DNA from: Cephalotus follicularis
Taxonomy: Eukaryota; Streptophyta; Magnoliopsida; Oxalidales; Cephalotaceae
Assembly: GCA_001972305.1 (NCBI GenBank)
Contig: BDDD01002891.1
Coordinates: 1 to 64,000, forward strand
DNA: 64,000 bases
Reading direction: 5' to 3'
Position numbers and translations under genes: made by a program. Positions within the stretch are counted from its first letter, which is position 1; each line of letters starts with the position of its first letter. This document shows positions 32,801 through 42,362 of the stretch, piece by piece. The notes beneath the pieces are model-generated. The model searched no databases, was not told the origin of the DNA, and saw only the letters and a list, made by a program, of their open reading frames with translations.

Positions 32801-33333
32801 GAAGAAGTGTCGGGCCTGCCATCCATCATCATCGGGACGAAATTACGAGGCTCAAGCTTGCCCACTTGCATGTGAGCTTCCTTCTGTGGTGTGTCAGCAC
32901 TAGGCACACCAATATTCTCATTGTTCATCTTTGACCTCAAATTCTCGAAATTAGTAACATGAGGAGTGATTTCCATGTCCTTACGGAACTTGAAATCTAA
33001 GAACTTATCCACTAGGTGAGATTTGGATAGCTCATTCTCTTTTCGGAATTGAGTGTCTAAACTGTCCCATATTTCCTTAGCTGTCTTAAACTTACTATAG
33101 GTTTCTGCAAGACGGTCTGATAAATAATTCAATAAGTAGTCTCTACAGTAGTCCTCATCACTTAACCATTGAGATTTAGAAACATCTTCAATGGTGTCAG
33201 AAAAAGTACTCAAAACAGTATAGAATATCTGATTGGATTTCAACCCGAATTGAGTCTTACGCTTCCAAGCGTTGTACTCCGACCCACCAAACGATTGTAA
33301 TTTAACCATTTCAAAAGGAATATATTTATCCAT
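29854..33333 (-). pseudogene. Copia B gag-pol polyprotein with four in-frame stops
   Basis: One continuous frame of about 1,159 codons, broken by stops near 31849, 31588, 31282 and 31063 but with no frameshift. The UBN2-type Gag starts at MDKYIPFEMVKL; the CCHC zinc knuckle expected after it is absent, apparently deleted. The protease motif reads WWLYIRATCHAT, where functional copies have Asp-Ser/Thr-Gly before ATCHAT. The integrase has LHNRLGHV, C.VC, then IHSDLCDF, FRSDRGGEY and NGIAERKNRTL. The RT has YVDDMLILGS and KSLDGLKQAPKLWH. RNase H has YSDASW.SD.SDSKSTSGY, SSMESELYAL and FCDNRAAVQV. The lineage looks Tork-like. It cannot be functional. Confidence 0.92.
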
Positions 33334-34095
33334 TTCAGTAAATAAATAGATTAAATAATAAGTAAAACGAGTGCATCTGAATTTTCAGTAGAAACAGCAA
33401 CCAAACAGAGCATCAAAGTCTGAAAAAATAGCAAAACATCCTCACTTTCTCTGTCTGGAGCGTGCACCATACGCGCCAGCCACCAGCCTTCTCACCCACG
33501 AGCGCGTGCAAGACACGAGCTCGTCTTCTCTGCTTCGTCGACACATCAGGTTGGCCAAGAATGGAGATTGCGATTCCGGCGATTTTAGCACTACACCAAT
33601 CTTGCAAACGGACAGCCAGTCCTTCAGGAGTAGATAACTGGACTCCCTTGCCTGAAATGACGGCACCGGTGGCCGGGAAATCGAATCAAACCCGCGTCGG
33701 TTGCGACACGAAACTCCTTCGTCCGGAAACGGTTCGACGTCGCACCACCAGCAAAAGAACCACCGTGGAGAGACACATTCAACGCGACTAGTTTGAGCCA
33801 CTGACGTCAACTCTGGCGGCTGGAATAGGTGAGCAAAGGTTGCGGCTATCCGACGATTTAGGACGCCATTCCGGTCGATTCTGGCACCGGTTCGGAAATC
33901 CAACACCACCGGAAGATTCCTCTCGTTGAGGTGCACCAGATCCGTACCTCTTTTGCCTCAAACGGTGACCGGAACAAAAAGTTACTTTTGGACCGTTTTG
34001 CCCCTGATGTGAATAATGACCAAACTGTCCATGTCATGTAACAGTCAAAACGATCTCTCAAATTCAGAGAAAGAACACTGTTAATGCTTTAAGAT
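33334..34095 (-). other. Copia B 5' leader with GC-rich segment
   Basis: The stretch between the 5' LTR and the Gag start. Bases 33440-33960 are clearly richer in G+C than the rest of the element and give long open frames on both strands (for example 33442-33936 minus, 33462-33791 plus) with no recognisable domain. I find no tRNA-Met-like primer-binding site next to the LTR at 34095. Either the leader is simply unusual or the segment was acquired. Confidence 0.5.
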
Positions 34096-34322
34096 TGTTA
34101 AGGTATTTATCTGTATAGAGAAGTAAGTGTGTATGGCTTAAAGTATTATACCATTTGTATCAAGTTTGGAATGCTCTGTAGTTTTGCTTTCAGTTAGCAC
34201 ACTTACATTTATACTAAGGTCTTACCTTATTTTGGGCTCTAGTCCAGATAAGCCCAAGTTTTAGACCTTCACTTATTGAGCTTATATTAAAACATATTAG
34301 TTAGACACCCAAATATCTAGCA
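34096..34322 (-). repeat. Copia B 5' LTR
   Basis: 227 bp, TGTTAAGGTATTT..ATATCTAGCA, homologous to the split left copy 23261-23317 plus 28561-28730. It is followed by the target duplication TCATA. Confidence 0.93.
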
Positions 34323-34327
34323 TCATA

Positions 34328-34768
34328 TTCGGTGCATTAACGGAGCCTCACCGAGAGGTTCAAGAGTACATCATATTTATCAAGAAGGTAAGAAGGTGAC
34401 AGATGCTCTTATGGACTTTGCTTATTCACATAGTAAAAGGAGAGTTTTTTTTTGCAATTTCGGATTTGCCTCCTCAAGCTCGTATTGCTTTGGCACAAGA
34501 TTCTTCAGGTCTACTAGTTTTTTGGCTATAGTCTCTTATTTTCCTTTTCCTTTTGATTGTTTTTTTGTTTTGTTTTTTTAGCTTTGTCCTTATAGGGTCT
34601 GTCCTCTTTTATTGGGGTAGATATAGGGTGGTCCTCCAGTATGTTACTGGGTATGGCATGCTCTCTTGCCCTTCCCCTTCTCTGTTTTCTTCTTCATTTT
34701 TTTTAATAAACGGTTAAGGGTCCTGCCAAAGCCCCCTCCAGCTCTGGAGGTTTTTTAAAAAAATAAAT
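34328..34768 (+). pseudogene. Plant LINE, part 3: RNase H C-terminus and 3' UTR
   Basis: It resumes the RNase H after the copia B insertion with YQEGKKVTDALMDFA, the conserved C-terminal motif (EGN.vaD.LA) of LINE-encoded RNase H. A T-rich 3' UTR follows, with TTTAATAAACGGTTAAGG, and it ends in GGTTTTTTAAAAAAATAAATC, a probable A-rich tail. No clear target duplication of the LINE itself was found. Confidence 0.75.
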
Positions 34769-35674
34769 CAAGTGACAAGGATTATTACTCAATGTAGCGA
34801 AAGAGTATATCTGTATCATCCAATCCATCACTTCCTCAGCCAAACAACGGCCACATGATCATCTTTGATACCATTAGCACGACTGTAGAGAAGGAGCATT
34901 CACCAAACCATAAATGCCACAAACCACCAGCAAACATCTGGAGATTTTCCAAATCTGGCATGGAAACTGGTGACCCAAGGAATTGCCGCTGGGAGACGAC
35001 ACACTGAGAATCAATGGCATAGCTACAACTCAATCTAGGGCAGATAGCAGCACCACGGTAGATCTAAGGTTAGGGCAATAGCGGTGACACGCCATATCTT
35101 CCTGAGCCACTCAACGCACTAACGCCCCAACAAAAACGAAGAGAACTGAACATAACCTTGGCTTAACCAAGGAGAATTAGCTTGGAGCACACCCCGTTCA
35201 AAGCAGAGAAACCAAGCTCCAATTCACCAAAGCAACACCCATTAATAGAGGAACGACCAAAACTCCATGTGTAGACCCACCACCGAATCTACCAAGGTAA
35301 AACAGAAGAGATAACAATAACATGTTACCATACTCATAGCGAAGCCCATGACCACAGTTATGACCAGGGGCACGTTGATCTTAATCCTTTTCCGCTACCT
35401 GGTAGTCATTTGCTTACCAACCACAATGAATCTCAAATAAAGTTAAGGAGAAATTTAGGTTAAGGAGACAAGAAAGAAGATACAAAGAAAAATTGAGAAA
35501 CACAGTGGCTTTTGTAATTTTGTGTTAGAGAGAAACAAAATGGCGAGAATCACTGAAAAATGAGAAATAGGTGAAGATGAAGGCAATATTGGAATTTTAA
35601 TTATTTTATTGGTCATAAAATTTCATCAAAAGAGATACTAATAGTGGTAGTAATCCATTGAAAATCTACCGGGG
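34769..35674. other. Interior of the TIR element, right side
   Basis: About 900 bp between the LINE tail and the right inverted repeat. No credible gene is present; open frames are short and featureless. The end near 35460-35600 is purine-rich with AGAAAGAAGA phrases. No transposase is visible, so the element may be non-autonomous. Confidence 0.5.
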
Positions 35675-35746
35675 TTGTAATATTTAAAATAGAGGGACCT
35701 AAGTGTTAATCCGCTTGAATCTCGAGGGGATTCTTGTAATTTCCCC
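35675..35746 (-). repeat. Right terminal inverted repeat of the large DNA element
   Basis: The reverse complement starts GGGGAAATTACAAGAAT and continues GGATTAACACTTAGGTCC..AAATATTACAA, pairing with 8123-8193. Confidence 0.75.
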
Positions 35747-35840
35747 TTTATTCAATATACCTATTTCTAAACATAAATGAACTTTGAGTCTTAGATCCAT
35801 TCAATAAACAATTCAATTAATCTAGTTTATACTTCTAACA
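35747..35840 (-). mobile_element. Copia A LTR, right part
   Basis: It resumes the LTR interrupted at 8122 and ends TTCTAACA at 35840. The next bases lead into copia pol on the minus strand, so this would be the 3' LTR of copia A. Confidence 0.45.
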
Positions 35841-35859
35841 ACCCTTAATCTAGATTCAC

Positions 35860-36286
35860 ATAACACCGAGCTTGTGTTTCAGTTTGTTAAAATCACCAAT
35901 ATTCAATGCTTTTGTTAAAATATCGGCACCTTGATCATTAGTCTTGCAACAACAAACTTCAGCTTTTCCATCTTTGACCAAATTAGGAATGAAGTGCTAC
36001 CTGATTCTGATACGTTTGGTTATTTTTTTATCATAAAAAACTAGATTCTTTGTGAAAGTTGTAGCATAACGATTATCACAAAACAATTTAGTAGCTTAAA
36101 TTGAGGATGCTCGAGTTCTTTCATAATCTATCGTAACCAAATAGCTTTATATTTTTGAACGTTACCTTTTTCATAGAACTTTGTATTGTAGACCCATTTC
36201 ACACCAATTGGATTGTGCCCACTTGGAAGCTCCACTAACTCCTAAGTCTTGTTCTTAATAAAGTTGATTTCTTGATCCATTGCCTT
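35860..36286 (-). pseudogene. Copia A pol remnant (RT start joined to RNase H end)
   Basis: Reading the minus strand from 36283: MDQEINFIKNKT, stop, ELVELPSGHNPIGVKWVYNTK, which is the N-terminal edge of the copia RT domain. After a short stretch the sequence jumps to FCDNRYA, KNLVFYDKK, RIR.HFIPNLV and QGADILTKAL, the C-terminal end of RNase H. A large internal deletion therefore removed most of RT and RNase H. Confidence 0.75.
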
Positions 36287-37211
36287 TGTCACACCCCGAA
36301 CCATGGGAGGACTCCATGGTCCGACACGTGGTAACCATCAATACAATTCATTCATGACATCATAGCATACATCCAAAAAACGCTGTAATTTAAAACTTAA
36401 TACACTAATAAGCATGCGGAAATAACCATTCAAAATCTTACGTAGATAAACCCAAATAATACATCACATTCCATATATGTGTGTAGTACTGTCACAAATC
36501 AGCAGGTCAAACCAACTGAAATACATCTTACATAACAATCTTATACAATCATTCTTATACAAGGTAGATATCAACAATGGGAACTGTAACTGGGACTGAA
36601 ATTCTGCTCTGCAAACTGCCCCATCTCACCTCGAGGCATCCTCAATACTTGACCCGAGATGTTGTGCCCATTTCGAGAATGGATCAGCTAAACACAACTA
36701 TGTAGGCAATACTATATGCAATGAATGTACAGATATAGCAGATATATGCATGGCATGTGAAATGCATGAATGCTAATTGTGGACAACGTTAGTATATCGA
36801 TCGTCTCTAAGCGGTGACATACTTAACGAGTCCTAATCATAACAATCATCATCCATACACCCTAGGTCTACAGACACTTCATAAGCCAATCATAATCATA
36901 CATGGTACACACAATCCAAGGGGTATAAATGCTACTCCGCCTCTTAGGCCCGAGGTAGTACATCCACTATCTATGCACTCTCTGCGTCATAGCCATGTGG
37001 GATCAAGATAACACTGGCCTGATTAACCCCTGCTTAATGCTAGTCTCTTTCGGACAGGATCATACTGGGCATATGGGGTTACTCGGGGTCCTCATAGGTC
37101 CAATCACAATGCGGTGTCTACCCGTAGGTTCACCCTAAAGTGAGTCCCATAAGTTGCATCCTCTGGTAATGCTTATGGGGTCCTCGTAGGTCTAATCATA
37201 ATGGGTGTCAA
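36287..37211 (-). mobile_element. Older chromovirus-type LTR fragment
   Basis: It starts TGTCACACCCCGAACC and follows the same order of phrases as the Tekay-1 LTR (ATGTTGTGCCCATTT, TACTATATGCAATGAA, GATGCATGAATGC, TCTCTAAGCGGTG, CGTAGGT.CACCC.AAAGTG), but diverged. It is cut at 37211 by Tekay-1, whose left flank is GTCAA. Confidence 0.7.
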
Positions 37212-38631
37212 TGTCACGCCCCGAACCCCAAGCAGGACCCCAGGGCCTGACACGTAGCAGATCCGTCCATATGATTCATCCTATACATGGCATCATATCC
37301 CAAAAACGCCATAAATTAAAAACTTTAATATACAACATGCATGCAGAAGAAAACCATTCAATACTTCAATAAGTGAACCCAACCATATACATAACATTCA
37401 ATATATATATATCTTAAGCACTGTCATAAGTCGGCAGGTCACAAGCTGAAATACAATATGTATCTTATACAACAAGGTAGTTAAAGAACTACATTGCCAA
37501 ACATCCTGCTCTGCACACCGTCCCGTCTCACGTAGAAGCATCCTCAGCACTCCCCCATAAATGTTGTGCCCATTTAGAGAATGGGTTAGTCAACCATAAC
37601 TATGTAAGTAATACTATATGCAATGAAGTGCAACAAATATATATAAATATATGCATGGCAAGTGAGATGCATGAATGCCAATTGTGGACAACTTTAGTAT
37701 ACTCACCATCTCTAAGCGGTGGTATACTTGGCTAGTCCTAATAACAAAAGGACCATAGGCCCGCATACACTCCATAAGTCAATCCATAACCATCCATGGG
37801 TCAAACAATCCATAAGGTCTGAGTACTACTCTACCCCTCCGGCCTGAGATAGTACTGCCATCGACTGCCTCCCATTTCGGGGTCGTAACCGAGTGGGGTC
37901 GAGATAACACTGACCGCATCATTCGTACGATAACGCTTCTTCACAATGGTGCCAGCCAAAAATATGATAGGGCTTGTTCGCAATGGTCCCAGCCCATGAT
38001 ACGATATCTTATTGGTCCCCCCACAATGCGGTGATCCCCGTAGGTCCACCCCAAAGTGGGGTTCTCTTTAACCCCCATATAATGTGGTCTAACAACCATA
38101 ACCTTTATGATGAAAAATGAAGATTATAAATGAGTTATCTCATCAGGTCTCAAACAATAACGACCATCAATTATAACCATGCAAAACCTGTAACCCATGA
38201 CCATATAACCATTTAAAGGATAGGGACCCTTAACATAAAGGATCACGTAGGATCCATCCGTCAAAACCATTTCAAAACCATTCCATAGACATTTTCTATG
38301 ACCATTTTCTTGGTCCCTATCGGAGTTGAGAAAACAATGGAGAGGAAGCCCAAATAGGATATTCGCGTCCAAACATCCAATTGAACTAACTTAACAATTT
38401 ATTGAAAACCACTTTAAAAATCCTTTTGAAAATTGATTTTGAAGATCATTTGGTTTAAAGAAGGGTTAACTTAGGTTACAAGACCTTAGGGAGGTTTCCT
38501 ATGGACCCATTTGAATATAAAAGTGTTTGGGGTTGAAAAGGGTTGAAAATACTGTGTTTTGTAGAGAACAAGGCGCTAAGCGCCGACCTTTTGCTCCAAA
38601 GCATCGACGTTTTACCCATATTTCCTAAGTT

Positions 38632-38885
38632 CTGATGTCTGACTTCGAGCTTTTGAGCTCTGACCTCTACTTTTGAGGTCTGCCTTTCAGCTTTGATGTC
38701 TGACTTTGATCTTTGAGCTCTAAGCTTTACCTCCGAGTTCTGCCTTCAAGCTCGGTGTCTGACTTTGAGCTTTGAGCTCTAACCTCTACCTCAGAGGTCT
38801 GCCGTGGCTTCTGAGCTCTTCCCTCAATTGTCCTAGCTCTGACTTGGCTTCTGAGCTCTTCCTTCAGCCTCTGTGCTCTAGGCAT
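38632..38885. repeat. GAGCTCTGAC / GAGGTCTGCC array in Tekay-1 LTR
   Basis: About a dozen units built on GAGCTCTGACCTCTAC, GAGGTCTGCC, GAGCTCTAAGC and GTGTCTGACTTTGAGCTTT, repeated with an approximate 14-bp or 28-bp periodicity. The palindrome GAGCTC recurs at least six times. The array is flanked on both sides by GTCGAC-type motifs. Confidence 0.85.
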
Positions 38886-39534
38886 CGACTGTTATCTCTT
38901 GAGCAAAGCACCAACGCTCTGATCGAAGGCGTTGATGGTTTGCGACCTTTGCAGAACATCGAAAATGGTTGCTAACAATTTGAGTTCAATCCAAAACCAT
39001 TTAAATCAATTTAAAATCAGATCCAAAGGAAGCTGTAAGTTCCAATGGTCGATTCTAAGTTGAAAATAGCTTTAAACCCTTAGATCCGTACCCATAACCC
39101 ATGAATCAAGAGGGAGAAGAGATTAGGTCTGCAAACCTAAAACTCTGAATTCTCTCTGTGATCTCAATTCTGACCATAACAGACACCTTAATTCATCCAT
39201 CTAGCATACATACATATATTTGTAACCATATAATCATTAAATTCAGTCAAAATGCATGGATTCAAAGCATATATGTAGAACCCACCTCAATTTTATTGAG
39301 AACGAAAAACAAGCTGATCGGCTACTTGAATCCTTGTTCTGCTTCTCCCTTCAAGTTCTACACTTTGCCACGATTCCAACGACTCATTCCTTGACCATTT
39401 CTACCCACACTCTCTGTAATATCCCGATTCGTTGCCTATGTGTTTATCGTCATATGTTATGTTTTTGTCATATGTTATATGCTATGTTCCGTTGGACCGT
39501 TTGAATTTGTTTTTGATAAATTATTTTATTTCTT

Positions 39535-39670
39535 GGCGTTAAGCGTCGACGCCTTTGTGGTAAGCATTGACGCCTTTGCACATTGTAAAGCGTTGACGCT
39601 TTTATGTGAACGTCGACGCTTTATATGTAAAGGGTTAGGCGTTGACGCCTTGTTATAAAGTTGACGCTTA
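39535..39670. repeat. GCGTCGACGCC motif array A7
   Basis: Six motifs in 135 bp (AAGCGTCGACGCC, AGCATTGACGCC, AGCGTTGACGCT, ACGTCGACGCT, GGCGTTGACGCC, AAGTTGACGCT), beginning about 120 bp inside the solo LTR. A TATA-like TATTTATA follows at about 39775 on the plus strand, roughly 105 bp downstream. Confidence 0.85.
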
Positions 39671-40264
39671 AAACCCATCTTCCTTAACTGGATGTGGTCA
39701 GTGGCCTAGTTAAGAAGGTGGGATTCTTTCTATAATTTGGTTATCATCTTTCCTTTTGTGTTTGCCGCGTTTTCTATTTATAAGTTAAGCTTTGATTCTG
39801 GTTTCCTTTTTGTGATAATCGTGTTATCTCCCTATGGTAAGTTTTAAACCCACATGTTTTCCATCTCCAAAATTATTTTAAAAACTCTGCTACCAGCACT
39901 CCCTAATTCAGACACACCCAACCTTCTCTTCGTCTTTCTCAGCATATTTTCGCACCATCTAAAGGTATGTAATGATTCTGAGTTTTGATTTCTGTTGTTT
40001 ACTATTGTTTTATCAAATATAAAATTTTATAAAGCTTCACTGTCATCTATGAAATCCGTTTTTGATCACGTAATATCAGGACTCATGTTTTGAAAACTTA
40101 TCTATTGTTGTTTTATAACTTACACTCAGGAAAAAGAGATTTTGATTCATGTTTGCAACTAGTTTTATTGAAGTGTTTTCATGTTTCCAATCATACACGT
40201 CTACGTCTGTGTGCATAAATTGTTTTATTGTTCATGTTTATGTTTTGAACGTCGTTTTCATGTT

Positions 40265-40560
40265 TTTAACCCATAGCGTTGATGCCTATATCGTATACGT
40301 CGACGCCTGTGCATAGAAAATTGTTTTCATCGTCCTGCATGTGTCAAGCGTCGACTGTTTTTGGTTCCTATAGACACTTATGTCGTGAATGTCGATGCTT
40401 TGCTGTGAGCGTCGACGCTTTCATCATGAATAGTCATGTTTTCTTGGACTCTTAGTCCTGCACTATTGTCAACGCTTTAAGCGTCAACTCTATGTGTTAA
40501 GTGTCGACGTTTTTGTCATGCACGTCAACACTTTCGTCGTATACGTTGACGTTTCTCCTG
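40265..40560. repeat. GCGTCGACGC motif array A8
   Basis: About ten motifs (AGCGTTGATGCC, ACGTCGACGCC, AGCGTCGACT, AGCGTCGACGCT, TGTCGACGTT, ACGTTGACGTT and weaker forms), separated by 15-40 bp of T-rich sequence, in the middle of the solo LTR. Confidence 0.85.
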
Positions 40561-42319
40561 GAATTTTGTAAACAACGTCTGTTATATTGTAACACGGATT
40601 GGTTTGTCTGTTTAGGGTTCCAAAACACTTGTGGTGAAGATTATGGTGTTTATGTGAGTGCTTATGATTCGATTTTGTGATTGTTTAGATATGAGCGGCT
40701 AAGGTACGGATTCTTCGTCTTTGATTATCATCATTCAGTTTTCTTTGAATAAATTCAGTCTTACTTTTTATGAATAAGTACGAATGTTTTGTTCCTTGAT
40801 ACCCTCCTATTTATTTTGGTAAAAAGTTAGTTTTACTTTATGAATAAAGTACGGATTCTTCGTTTTTGGATTTCTCTTTCAGTTTTACTGAAATAAAATT
40901 AGCTTTAGTTTATGAATATAGTATGGATAGTTTCACTCTTGAGTATTCCTCTGATTTTACTAAAATGAATTCCGTTTTTTACGTTTATGAACAGAATATG
41001 ACCGTTATTCGTTACTATTCCTTTTAAATGTTTTACAGGATCATAATGAGTTGATTTTTGGTTATGAAAGCATGTTGACTTTTAACTATACAATTATGAA
41101 TTTACTGATTATTATTGTTTGATAATGATTTCGGATTTATTCGGAAAAACCGTATATATGTGTATATGTTTTGAAATGGTTTTGGAGTAAATCATTATTT
41201 TGAAATTGTTGATACTGAGAATATAACCACCTATGAGGGTACCATAGGCATGCTGCAGGCCTGGAACGGGAGCATGACACCATCCGTAACGGCGTGATCA
41301 GTCTACGACGTCTCTACCGTTTTGATATCCCGTGAATAGGATTATGGATCCGATATTTGGTCACCTGAGTGTGATATTTCTGAAAAAGGCGTATGGGTAG
41401 GCGATAGGAAAAATATGTTCTGTTCGGATATGAGAATTGATTGTGTAGTGCTGTACACATCATTTCTTTAGGCAGGTGGATTCTGCAGGATCCATTGCAT
41501 ATGTATTTAAACCGTATGTGCATATCTCAGTATGAACCACTGTTATGAGAATGTTTTGGAAACTGATATTAAAGAAACCGTATATCTACTTTATAAAAGT
41601 TTGTGAACCTATTTATATATATGTTTGACATGAATACCATTTAAATTGCATAAATTTGGTTTATTTATGAATTGTTCTATTTTCGTAAAAGATTCGTACT
41701 GTTTTGTTTCATAAGCTGTTTTATTATTCTATATCCATACTGAGGTTTGCTCAACCGCATTTTTGTTTTTCCATGTGGCAGGTTTTCAGGGGCATCAGGA
41801 GCAAGTGTGATGAGAGAAACACCTTTGGCTTGAGGATTTCTTAGAAGTTGGTTTCTTTTAGTAATGTTATAGTTATGTATGGAACTTGGAGGTTAAGTTT
41901 GATGTAAACAGTATTTGATTTTGCACCCGAGAATTTCATCTTATTATTTTGAATTCGAAGAGGTATCATATTTGATGATTTGAATAAGATTATCAGTTTT
42001 GACATGATTCTGTAAGTTAGTTGTGTGACATCCCGATCCCAAATCGGGGGTGTTACACTCTCTCTAACTCACTCTCTCACTTCTTATCTCTAAGAAAGGA
42101 AGAAAATAAGAAAGAAAGGAAGAGTTAGCCTATATATAGGCTCCTTGGCAAAAAACTCAAAAACTACGCTTAGGTTCAAATGTACCTCGACAACCCATAA
42201 ACAAATATAGGAATGAAAAATACTATAATATATATACAATTCATACCATCCATCAATACAATGCTGTATAATACCGTATAAATACAATCAAATTCGTACA
42301 TTGATACCCAAGGCTTACA

Positions 42320-42330
42320 TCCTCCCCTCC
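42320..42330 (-). other. Polypurine tract of Tekay-1
   Basis: The minus strand reads GGAGGGGAGGA immediately before the LTR start TGTAAGCC at 42319. Confidence 0.65.
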
Positions 42331-42362
42331 TTAGAAAAATCTCGTCCTGAGATTCCCTAGGA

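Larger units (their letters stand above)
23261..34322 (-). mobile_element. Ty1/copia element B (Tork-like), old, with SIRE-type insertion in its 3' LTR
   Basis: The right LTR (34096-34322) is 227 bp. The left LTR is split into 23261-23317 (57 bp) and 28561-28730 (170 bp), which also sum to 227 bp. Ends are TGTTAAGG..CA, and the target duplication is TCATA. About 10% differences between LTRs by eye indicate an old insertion. It sits in the RNase H region of the LINE and encodes the decayed polyprotein at 29854-33333. Confidence 0.93.
39415..42057 (+). mobile_element. Solo LTR (2,643 bp) with TSD CTCTC
   Basis: It starts TGTAATATCCCGATT and ends AATCGGGGGTGTTACA, with CTCTC at 39410-39414 and 42058-42062. 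There is no internal region, PBS or coding sequence, so it is the product of LTR-LTR recombination. The end phrase GGGGTGT(T/G)ACA resembles the LTR end of Tekay-2, suggesting a related chromovirus family. Motif arrays A7 and A8 are inside. Confidence 0.9.
37212..42319 (-). repeat. Tekay-1 3' LTR, interrupted by a solo LTR
   Basis: Bases 37212-38364 align with the 5' LTR copy 51339-52464 (same start, CGTAGGATCCATCCGTC, CTATCGGAGTTGAGAAAAC). The remainder 38365-39414 and 42063-42319 has no partner left in the window. It contains the GAGCTC array and a few GTCGAC-type motifs (38580-38600, 38880-38945). Confidence 0.85.

Noticed and set aside
33442-33936. 164-codon frame in the copia B leader as a gene
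   Set aside because: No domain, open on the other strand as well, explained by local G+C richness; kept only as a composition anomaly.
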